From: Pirellulaceae bacterium
Lineage (GTDB): Bacteria; Planctomycetota; Planctomycetia; Pirellulales; Pirellulaceae
Length of the DNA: 64,000 bases
Reading direction: 5' to 3'
NCBI GenBank assembly: GCA_029243025.1
Contig: JAQWSU010000005.1
Location: forward strand, 31,286-95,285
Position numbers and translations under genes: made by a program. Position 1 is the stretch's first letter; each line of letters begins with the position of its first letter. This document shows positions 49,201 through 61,200 of the stretch, one piece after another. The notes below the pieces were generated by a model. It searched no databases. It was not told the DNA's origin and saw only the letters and a program-made list of their open reading frames with translations.

Positions 49201-52200
49201 CTTGCAAGTTGCCGCCGTTCAAGACGACGCCTTCAATTTCAACGACTTTTCCTTGCGAGTCGACTTCGAGATTCGCCTTGGCCTTGCCGAGCACGGTTGC
49301 ATTCCAATCAATGGATTGATCGCCGGTGATATCCTCCCTTTCCGTCGAATTTGAGCCACGATGGTTAAAGGCGTGGTACTTGAGATTATTGGCTTGATCG
49401 ACATCCTGGTGAGCATCTACCCAGATCACGTCCGCATGGATGATCGCACCCTTTTCAGCACTCACCTTCACATCCGTGTCATAGTTGAGGTTTGCCAGCG
49501 CTTCCGAGGAGATACGGCCACGGTAGGTATAACCTTCGATGTCAACATCCAAAAGTTCAACCGTTGCATCGATGTCGAGGGCTTCAGCCACGAGCAGAGC
49601 CGATCCACCGATTTCCACGTTGATGTCACTTTGAATATCGACTTGGCCAATCGCTCGCTGTTTGTTCTGCATTCCCTTACCAGTCGCATGAGCATACGAC
49701 TGGCCCGTGTCGACTCCGCTGAGCTGAGAGATGATGGAAATGTTGTCAGCGATCAGCATCGCGTCATCAATGCGGATTTTTGTCGCGTTTCGTCGATCCG
49801 AACTGTCGGCGATCGCAAAGCTCATCCCATCGGTCTCGTTGGCTTTGGAATTACCGAAGACACCGTTCGATTCGGTGTCAGACGTCAGCTTTCCATCGAA
49901 AGTAGTGGAAGCCGTCAAATCAATCGCGTCACCCGCCGTAATTCGAGCATTCGAGAGCAAATGCAAAAGGTTCTGGTACTTGCCGGAAATATCGGCATTG
50001 GAAACCTGCGTTGAGACGATACCGCCTCCTTGCGTGGTGGCACTCGCTTTACCGTTGTCGCTGTTTTCCGAAACGATTTTGACGGTTCGATTCGCGTGGA
50101 TCAGTCCTTCAATCTGAATCAGGCTGGTTGAATCGATCGAGGATTTTGCGAGTGATCGAGAGTCGGAAGCAGCTGCCCCCGTGTGACTATTGACGTGAGA
50201 GTAAACATTCCCTGCCGAGAGAGCGACCAGCTCGACCTCATTGCCTCTCAGTTCAGCCCCGGGTGCAACTTTCAAACCGGCTGAAGCAAAGGAGTTGCTG
50301 TAGCCTTTGGGGTCACCTGTCACATCGATCACCGAGCCCCCGGCGGTGCTCACGGAACTGCTGGCGGTTCCCGTACCGTCGTTCTGAGGTTTGGAAGCTG
50401 CGCGCACCAATTGCAGGCTTTGCACGTTCAGCGGCCCTGCAGCAATGATGTCGACCACGAGCTTCTGATCGCCCTCGCCAATCGAAGTCATATCGGCACT
50501 CGTGGTACCGACTTGACTCAAGAATCCCTTCGTCGTTTGAAGCAACGATTGCGAGTCGACGTCGATTGGACTGATTTCTAAATGATTACCCGTTTGAGCG
50601 TCTTGAGGCGAAGCAGCGAGACCGAAGTGATCGGGACCATCGGTGACGACATAATAGGTCACATCGGGTTCGAGACCTTCGACAGGCAGCTGTTCAACAG
50701 GGACGAGGGAGTGGGTGATCGTTTCGACTTTGCCGTTTCGATCCAGCGATATCTCAGCTCCCGGAGTTCCTGCATCGGTAACTTCGTTGAGCCGAACGCT
50801 ATTGGGATGATCGCTGTCATTCTGAACAAATTCGACGAAATATCGATCGCCGCTCTTCAATCCAGTAATCGCCTGATCGCGTGTGCCGCCAATCCACGCA
50901 GAACTCACGTTTTCAGAGACCAACAAATCCTGAGCAAGTTCGTTCGAATCCTGGTCTGGGATTCTGGCAATCCAGCCCCCACGTTCAATCGCATCAAGCC
51001 TTGCCTCGGAAAACGTACCCGTAAAAGGTATCAACTTGTAGGCTGGAAACTCAACGAGAGCGTATCGACGGTGCGAATCATCCAAGTCATTCCATTCCCC
51101 AGCCGAGTTCATTTCAAGTAGTTGTTCTCGATTGTGGTGTTTTGTGTGCCGACCTTGATCATTCGGTTCGCCATTGGCCCAGAGGGCAAAATCCGTTCCG
51201 TTGGGAACGTATCCATCGGAAGAACCTTGCCAAAAATAGTCGCCATTGTTCGGATCAAGTGCCCCCGTGCTCCAATGCCAGGCGTCTTCGAGATCCCAAT
51301 CCGACCCACCCAGCCAGACTGCGTTTCCTGCAGCGGCTTTGACGGCCGCATCGTACTCATCCTCGGTCTGAATGGAGGGCAACCATCCCCCTTTGGACGC
51401 CGCGACAACCGCGGCGCTAGCGTGACTCATCTCCCCAAAATTTCGCATCAGCACAAACTGAGGCTGCCCCAACAGATAATGTGTTTGTGAGCTATCGAGC
51501 TGAATGTCATTCCATTCGCCGTTGGAACCCATCACCGTCGCCACCTCAACGCCGCCTGAGTTATTCGGTTCGTTGGCTGACCAATTTGTATAAACGTCTC
51601 CGACTGCGGATCCTCCGACCGTGCCCTGCCAGAATTGTTCCCCCAAGAGTGGATCTGAGTGAGGGTCCGCTTCATTTCCGGTAACCCAAAACCATTGGTC
51701 GCTTGTTGCCTCAACACGGTATTCAACCAGCTGACCATCGCTAAATCGCGAGATGTCGTCACCCAAATAGATCGTGCTGCTGATGTTGGAATCCTCTTCC
51801 GTCAGCAAAGGCTCTCCCGTATCAGGATCAGGCGACACGTCGGCATTTACATAATCGACGGAAAAACCCACGCGGTCGGGTGCCAGATAGGACACTGCTT
51901 GTCCTGTTTGAAAACCATGACCGGAAATGTGAAATTGATTGTTCGCGATGATTTGGCCGTCCACCGCGTGAGGGGCAATAGGATAAAGGGGATTGCCAGC
52001 CGCATCTTCACTGTATTCATACAGCCGCAACGTATTATCCGTTTGTTGATTGACCCAATATTTCCCACCATCGACCAAGCCTCCGATCGGCTCAGGACCA
52101 TGCTGTCGATAAACAATTACATCCCACTGTTCGGGCAGCCAGTCCTGAAAAGGACCGTTGAATAGATTGTTCTCACTAAACGTCAGGGTATCCGTTTTCA

Positions 52201-55200
52201 GGTCAACCGTATTGATCGAACTATCAACCACTTCCCCCAGCTGAACCATCGTTTCATCGAGTCCAATGGTTCGATATTCTCGCCCCACCTCCAATCCCGC
52301 CACGGGCGCGACCTGGCTGCTGGTGGTCTTGCCATCATCCTTAAAGTTTTCATACCGCAGCACGTCGCCCGTTTGATGTCCTTGCGGAAGGTCGAAGGTA
52401 ATCGTGTCTGCTTCTGGATCAACACCCAAAGCCGCGTTAAAGTTGCCCGGATGGGCATTCTCATCGACTCCCGCATGCACATCGACGGCAATCACGCCAC
52501 CGGCCGTCAACTTTGCATCCTCCCCAAGCACCACTTCGGTGATTGGATCCACGATGGCAGTTACCTGAGGCGTCATAATGGTGGCAATCAGGCTGCCACC
52601 GATCATATGTGCGGTACCGGAAGCATCCGTCATCGCTTCCGTCAGAATGTGTATATCACCACCCGCATTCACCTTCGTGACGGGATTCACCTGCCATTGA
52701 CTGGATTCATCGCCCCCCGAGGAATCTTCGTCGTCAACTTCTCCAACGGAAGCCTTGACCACAGGAGTCGCAATCACGTTTTGAAGCAACGCTCCGACTG
52801 GGAAACCTAGGGAGAAATCATCCTGCTGACTTTCCGTTGTCGTTTCGCCTTCGGCGATGGCTCGAAGATTCACATTCCACACATCGACGGAAGCATCCCC
52901 CGAGATCTGACTCGTGACCGTGGGCGAGTGCAGCGAAGTCAGTTTCACAAAATCAAATGCGGCTAGTCCAACACTGACGTTGCCTGAAGTCACCGTATTC
53001 TTACTGTGATCATCATTAACAGCGACAACCGAAAGGTCGCCTTGCAAGGCTTCGACCTTGAGAAGTTGACTGCCTTCTTCGTTTTGAACGTTGGCACTAG
53101 TTTGATTGGCCACAACCGACTCGGCAAACACAATGTCCGTTGAAAACCCGATACCCACTTGGCCGGTAATCACCAGTGTGGCAATCTCGCTTGAGGTTTT
53201 CGATGTTGAATCGACGGTAATGTGACCGCTTTCGGAACGAACCTCGATCGGATCCGATGCGGTCGCTTGATTCGTCGACAGGATCTCTGCGGAGACCACG
53301 TTCTTCATCTTTCCATCAGCGACAGGCGTGGCTGCGGCCACCGATACCACACTGAGCGAAAACGACATATCGCGTGTTTCACTCAAGGCTGTCGTCTGGT
53401 CACTTGCGTCCAGGTCGATGTTCCCCTTTGCGTCAACATGGCTGTCTTTGACCAGAGCACGAACGGTACTTGCCGATTCGTAGTTCAAATAACTGCCGGC
53501 TTCCGATCCGGCAAAGCTAACACCATCAGCACTAATTGAAACGGCTGCGCTCACCGTTTCACCCCGCAAGTAAAGGCTTTGCTGAGGATCGTCTTCGGTT
53601 GACTCTTTGCTGAGCAACTCTGCCTTGACAATGAGATCATCGGCGGTGGTAACCACGTTGGCCTCGGCCTCGACAATCGCCTCGACCTGGTCGGCGAGCG
53701 TCGCGTCAATTGTCGACACACCGGCAACAAGTGCCAGCGTTCCGCCAGCTCCAAACGCTCCTTGAGCGTCGACCGTTTCAACCCATGCTTGCAACTGAGG
53801 CGTTGACTGCGACTTCACTTCAACCTGGCTTGCGGTTACCGAAGCGCGGGTAATCCTAGCAATAGTGGAAGAATCGTATTCCGAGTCGTCCGTTTTTTCG
53901 AGTCGATTAACAACCGAAGTATCAGATCCTCCGACCGCAAAGGCCGCGCCAGAAGAAGCGGACACATCGATGGCGATCGTGTAGAGCTTGGCGTGAACCA
54001 AGGCAGTCTTGTCTGCTGAGATAGAAACCTTCCCAACACTGTCAATCACCGTGGCATCTGAATTCGTCGCCTCGATCCCGGCATCGACCTCACGGGTCAC
54101 ATCATTGGTCGCCCATTGCACGAATGCGTTGAGCTCGACCGCCGTTCCCGAGGCGAACGCAAACGCCAACTGGCCTCCATATCCAGAGGCCGTGACCGTT
54201 GAATGATCCGTGCTGCGAACGGCAACCTCCCCCTCGGACTCAACTCGACTGTCTGAGATCACGGCCTGGGTCGCACCATCAACCGTATTGAGAGTTACCA
54301 TGCCAATCAAACCAACATCGATCGATGCGCCTTTCAAGGAAATCGCGATTGCGACGGATGCATTGGACCCGATCGCCTCAATCGTTTCCGTCGATGTGGC
54401 GTTCACGTTCAGCTGCTCGATCGTGTTGATTGTCGACTGTTGGACTCCTGCCCGCACATCAACGGTGAGATTATTTTCCGCCAACGTCAAGCCAACCCCG
54501 ACATTCACAACGCTCAGAGAAACCGAAAGCGATATATCGATAATCTCACAGGTTATCTCTGAGCTCGATTCGGCCCACACGTCAACGGTCCCACTACTGT
54601 GAATCACAGTTTGGTCACTAATTTCCGCGAGTACGGCTCCGCCGACGTCGTTGAAGGCCATCGCGCCATTGATATCACTGGTGAAAATCCCCTCCTCCAT
54701 ATTGAAGGCGAGCACGACTCCCACCTGGACTGCCCAAGATTCAACCGTCGCTTGAGACGATGCAGAAACCTTCACATCGGCAGTCGGTGCTTGGATTTCC
54801 GCATTCGCGATGACCGCCTGCACCGAACTGTCATCGGTAATTCGATTGGTTGCCCAACTCGCCCCAACGGATCCGCTAAATGTCCCCTTGGGCCTCAGAC
54901 TCAGATCAAATGCGAGGCCCGTCCCGATGGCCTTGATCTGGGCCTGATCAGTCGCGGCCACCGTCAAGCCCTGGGAAACATTCACCATCGTCGACGCGAA
55001 ATTGTCTTCGTCATCTTCTCGCCCAACCCGAGCGTCGAGCTTCCGAGTGATCTGATTGGTCGCACCGGCAAACGTAAAGGCCGCCCCATTCTTGCTGAAG
55101 CCAGCGTCAACCGCTCCTGCAATCGTGACATTGACGATGGATGAACCGTCGACTGCGGACACATCCAATGAATTTGCATCCACGGTTGTTCCGCTGCCAA

Positions 55201-58200
55201 CACGCGCATCGATCGTTGCGTCGATCAAGTTGTAGGCGTAGGAACCTCCGAAAGCCACCGAGAGTGAACCGCCACCCTCCGGATCCTCGTCCAACGCCGC
55301 CTGGCCGTAAGCAATCGCAAATCCGCCGCCGTCTCCCGTGATCGTATGATTGCTAACCGCTTGGATCTCGACCTGACCCGAATCGGGGACTGCGGTCGTT
55401 CCCGCGTTGAGTGCCACATACTCAACAACCGCATCGGTGTGACTGTCTAGGTCGTTGATCGAAGCAGAAAATGCGATCGAAATCGTGAAGTCACCTGAGA
55501 TTGCAACGCCCAACGCGCCCGACACGGCCCAGATTGCGGCTTCCGTGTCATCAATATCGTGCCCTGTCTCGGGTTCACCAGTGGAGGCAAAAACTAAAAT
55601 ATCTCCAGCAACCGTGATCGGGACCTGCGTTGCTGATGGCTGAGAGTCGGTAATCTTTGCATCGGTTTCCAAATTCAAACCATTCCAGGCCACCGAACCG
55701 GCGACCGCAACGGCAGTTCCATCCCGTTTTCCTTTACTGATCGCCCCCGCACCCGACGCGACCACGTAATGGGTTGGATTGTGGGCTTGAATCGAGAGTG
55801 CTTCATCACCCGTCGATTCAACATCAATTCTTTGAAAGCCATCAGCATCAATCTGCGCCCGCGTCGCGTCATTCACGGCGTTAATGGCGGTGTCGCCAGC
55901 CAACGATAAGTCGAAGCTACCTCCCTCCAATTCTTCTTCAAGCGGTACGGCATTCAAATAGTTGTCATCGGCGTCGAAAATGCCGACAAACTTTTCCTCC
56001 TTTGGCTTCTTTGCAATTCGAAACGTCGGAATGGCCGAGACCACCGAAAAGGAATAGACGTCTCCGCTGTTTTCCGCATCCACGGAGATACTTTCGGCAT
56101 CGATCAGGCCGGGTTCCGCGTCATCGGTAGAAGCAGTTGAATCACTCGCGATCTGATAAGCTTCGGCCCAATCCGCCGGAACTAGCCCGATGAAGCTACC
56201 TGTTTTTCGATCCAGCGTCGTCCAAGACCCACTGGCACCGATCCCGGCACCGCCCCCCGACACTAAGCTTCCGGATACCACGACCGGTCGAACCTGCGAG
56301 TTCGAATCGAGTTGCAGTTCGCCACCTTCGTAAACAACCCCCGCATCGACTTGCGACAGTGTGACGCTGTTATGGTTTGAACGCGTTCCACTTAACCCAA
56401 GTCCAACTCCGTCCGACTCACTTCCGGTCTCGGCAATGAGAGTGGTTTCGATGTCTTCATCGGATTTCACACTCAACCCCGCAGCACCAGTGTGAATCAG
56501 GGCCGCCGGCTCTACCAAGGCCAGAGTCGTGTTTTCCGTCTTCACATCCAACACGGAAAGGCCCATCGCGAATTTCTTGGCCTTCGATCCAAAAGCGGAA
56601 AAAGCCGTACCCAAATTCCAACTCACCAGACCTCTGAGGATGTTTACCTTGATGCTACCCGACAAACCAATGAGGGTCATCGTGGTCGATGCGTCGACAG
56701 CAACTTCCTGCTCGGGAGCGCGCAGTGTCTCCTTTTGGTTGATACGGGCCTGATCACGAATGATCGCCTGAGATGAGTTTTTATAGTCAATGTAAGCAGC
56801 CGATCCTGTCATCGAAGTCGTTGCTCGTTTGTCGTACGCATCCGTCTTATCGCCGTCTGGATTTTCACTCACCTTGTCTGGATAAAAAACAACACTGTTC
56901 GACCAAACATTGAGATAACTATCGACTCCCAACGTCGGGCTGATCCACTTCGCAATGTTAGGAGGCCAATTAGCCGGATTACTTCGATTCGTATTTCCTG
57001 AGGTCGCCACACCATCCTTGACCGTCGGATACTTTAACCTCGGATACGCTAAGGTCGCCTCAATTTCGATGGTACCGGATGCATCCAACTGAGCTTGGCT
57101 TCCAACCTCAGCCACCACATCGTTGTCAAAGAACCCAACGCCAACCCCGGCCGCCAAGGCAAAGGTTTTCCCGCCGCCGGCGCTACCCGAGCCTTTGGCA
57201 AAGACCTTCGAATTCTGGGAATGCGAGGCCTCAATCGAGATATCACCGGTCGTCTCTAACACACCGTTGACGGACGATTTGATGGTATGTTTGACGTCCG
57301 TGAACGCCACAGCAGCTGCCAGTGCGAGTGGAACGTCACCCTTCGCTGCACCATCGAATCGACCACGAGTAAATGAATCTTTCCAAGCGGATGAACTCCA
57401 GAGCAATTCTGGTTTTGTCAGAAAATCGTTGAAATTGGGTTTTCCACCGAGCCCAGCCCCAGCAAGCGATTGATTCTTGTTGGTGCTGGTGCCGGCCGAG
57501 ATTTCAATCCCCGCAATCGCAGGATCGGTTGCCGACAAACTCGGTTGTGACGAGCCGTTAAAGTTTGTTGTGTCGTAGTCGATCACCGCCGCAAGTTCCG
57601 CTTCGACCTGTGTTTCAGCAAGTCGCAGAGCCCGGGGTCCATCCACCACCGCGAAATATGCTTGGCCTGCCAACAAACCTTTGATCGGTGGATCGTTCGC
57701 CGTAAATACCTGTTGCCATTCAAATGCATGATGATCACCCACCGCGCCGTTTTGCAATGGCAGTGCCTGCCCGGATCCAGCATCATTCGCCGATGCGGCC
57801 AAACGGAAATGATCGTCATCAATCTTGATCACGAAATAGCGATCGCCGTTGACGAGTCCAGGAATGGCAGTACCGTCCCCGGTAAGGTAAGTCAGCTGAT
57901 GTCCTGTCTCCCATCCATGTTGTGAAATGCGAATCGTTGAATCCGACTCGGTAATGGGAGGCACTTCCGTCGGATCGAAAACGATCGCCGGTGAGGCTTC
58001 ACCAAGAATCGTCTCATCGCGCAGCAGGTTGAACAAATGCAAGCCGCTGCCGAGACTGCCTCTCGAGGTAAGATCAAGGGTCACGGCCGCCTGAGCGTTT
58101 TCCGCGGAGTCTGCCAAGCGGACTGAGTTTTCGCCTGCAACGACAACGTAATAGTTGTAGGTATCCTGCAATCCACCGACGGGATCTCCACCGCTCGTTT

Positions 58201-61200
58201 GATAATTGACGCGTTGGCCTGTGACCCAGGGGTAAGCAAGCTGAAGTGTGTTATCGTCAACATCAACAATTGCCTGGGATAAACCGGCATCAAACGTTCG
58301 AGCAAACGTTGTGGATTCGAGCGTTTGCTGAAGAGAACTGCCAACCGACCCAAGTGACAAATATCGAATTGGTGAATCACCACGACTGGCTGCAGTTGCA
58401 TCTTCGACCGTGGCCGCCAAACGAACGATGTCGGGGGTAATTCGCACAACGTAGTATTGGCTGCCATCTGTGAGTCCCTCGATCGCATCCTCGCCTTGGG
58501 CGTTGTAGGTCACAGACTGGCCTGTCTCAAGCCCATGGTTTGGCGTGACGATCCAATCTTCCAATGCGTCGACCTGAAACGCCTGAAAATTGTGGAGTTC
58601 TCCGGATATGGCGGTAGCCCCTTCCGAAAGGTCAATCATCTCACCTGCAGCTAACCGTTCTCGCGAATCCGCTAACTGAATGCCGGAACGATTGATCACG
58701 GAAACATAATAATCTCGCCCCGAAACCAAGCCGCCAACCTCGGCATTTCCATTGCCAGCCTGATAGGTCACACGTTGCCCTGAAACCAGACCATGCGGCG
58801 TCGGAAAAAAAATATTGTTTTGAGTCGCATCAAGGACATCTAAGCTGACTTCAGCGGTAGGATCGAAAACAATCGTGCGATTTTGGCTCGCCTGCAAATG
58901 ATGCACGCCCGATTCAGGGGGCTGAAACACGATGGCCTGCGCGTTTGACGCGTCATCGGATGTCAGCGCTAATTGGAAGCGATCTTCATCAATGACGATG
59001 GCATACAATGTTTGTCCATCATGCAACGCCTCGCTTTTGGTGGGCTGCAAAACGGCACCGGACTCCAACTGGTAGATGAGTGCTTCTCCCATCTCCAGCC
59101 CATGATTTGGGACCACCAACAAATTACTTGACAGTTCAAAGACGAGTTGACTGAGCTGAAGGGTCCCTGTTGGATCGAACTTGATCGAACTCGGCGGAGG
59201 TGTCAACAAATGATTCTTCACCGTTGTCATCGGTTGTTTCACCGACGCATCGGTGTTGTAGATTAGCCGTGTTCCGGTCGCGATTCCCGCCGTGTCGATC
59301 GCTAGCGTATTGGAAGACGGATCGAGAGCCGAACGAGGATCAAAGGCAATCGTCTTGGTAACATACCCCAATCCTTGCTGATCTCCCTTGCCTTGATCCG
59401 TAAACACAATCGCATTCCCATTGATGGCATCCGCCGGAGACGTGGCCAATTCAATCGTGTTGGCATCAACTCGAATAACATAGTACGCCTGCTGATCATA
59501 CAATCCGCCGATCGGCTCAAACTCTTGAGACTCCTCGCTCGTGGAAGCCATCGCGAGGTACTGTACTTCTTCGGCCGTTTCCAGCCCATGATTCTCGATC
59601 TGAATCTGGTTGCCACGAACCGCCTCGGCTGGAGAGAATGTCAACAGATCGAGCACATCGATCTGTTGTTGAGAGTTAAAATCTCCGGGAGGAAGATCCA
59701 AATCCAACTCTCGGGTATGTGCTAACTTAATGGCATCCTCCAACACCTCAACGATGTAGTAGGGCTGCCCATGCTCAAGCCCCGTGATCGGCTCGAGGCC
59801 GTCGAAGCTCGCCACTTCATAAACCAATTCATCGCCGCGATTCCAACCGTGACTGGAGTCATAGGGCAGCGTATTCGCGGTAATCTGTTGTCTGGAAAGC
59901 GAAATTGAATCGTCTGAGCTCTCGATTTGATTGGCGGTAATCTGAGCATTCACCGTTGAAGTGATATTCGATGTGTCGGTCCCCACAGCAACCGTCACAC
60001 CTCCCATGCCATCCCCGTAAGCCCTCGTGGACGCATTCGGTATTGACTGAGGAGTTCCCGTTGCCTCAATTTTGACAGTGCCATCTGACTCGATCAGAAC
60101 GTTTTTTTGGATATCGTTGAGCACTGTAAGTTCTGCATCGGTGATCGCCACGGCGACCATCTTAACCGAGGCCGGCGATTTCAGATCGTAGTCACCTCCC
60201 TCCTTTTCCGGATACTGAGCCATCGTCCTGACGTTCGCCAGTGCCTTCGCCGTTCCTTCGGACTCAATCGTGATATCACCACCCGCGATGAGTACGGTTG
60301 GCGTGTCACCCAATGGTTTAAGTCTGGTCACACTTTTGCTCGTAGCACGCGCGTACCCGACAGCAATCTCAACTCCAGACGCACCGCCGAAATGACGATC
60401 TTGAACCGCCTCTGCCTGTGACTCAACGGTACCTTCGCTCGTGATTGTGATGCTATTCTCTGCATCGAGCGTAGAGCCTTCAATGGTGACCGCTGACGAA
60501 GCTTCACGGAGAAACACGGACGCGGTCGGCCACTGGACCAAGCTACCCAAGCGACCGTGAAAAAAGTGCTCAAGCCCCTTTCCTACAAGACCATCAAACA
60601 GAGCACCCGACACCATGGTCCCGAACCATTTGTACTCTCCGTCAAAAAAGCCGATTGCATCTTCGGCAACGGCTTCAAGCTGAATGGACTCCGCAGAGAT
60701 ATCCGATTCAGATACGGTGATTTTTACTGTATTGGTGTCGACCCCAACAACTTGTTTTGCAAATTTACGAAACTTATTTTCCACGGAGACTTCGAATTCC
60801 CCAGCCTCTATCTTCGATCCTTTAATCTCGACGCTCAGTTCATCCGAATCCGAATGGATAAGACTCGAGTCGCTGACCTCAAAAGTAATGTCGCCAGACT
60901 TAAAAGCGCTTCGCTCTTCCACCTGAGAAAAAAGATCGCCTTCGATCAAAATGGAATCGGTCGTCGAAAACACAATTGAACCGGAGTCGCCCTGCGAATC
61001 AGCATTGGCTGCCAAACCTCCCGCAGTCACGTCGCGCGTAGAAATAACCGCACCTGAAGCGAGGGAAATCTTCCCCTCCGCATCGACAGAAATATTCTGA
61101 CCTCGCGTATTCAAGGAGCCGATTTGAATTTCCTGATCGTCGCTGACACCAAAATCAAGATGCCGATCGAGTTGATCAAGAACGATCTGTTGATCACCCT

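Noticed and set aside
49361..50014. Plus-strand open frames up to 217 codons inside the giant gene
   Set aside because: They are antisense shadows in a codon-biased gene, with no ribosome sites or protein features.
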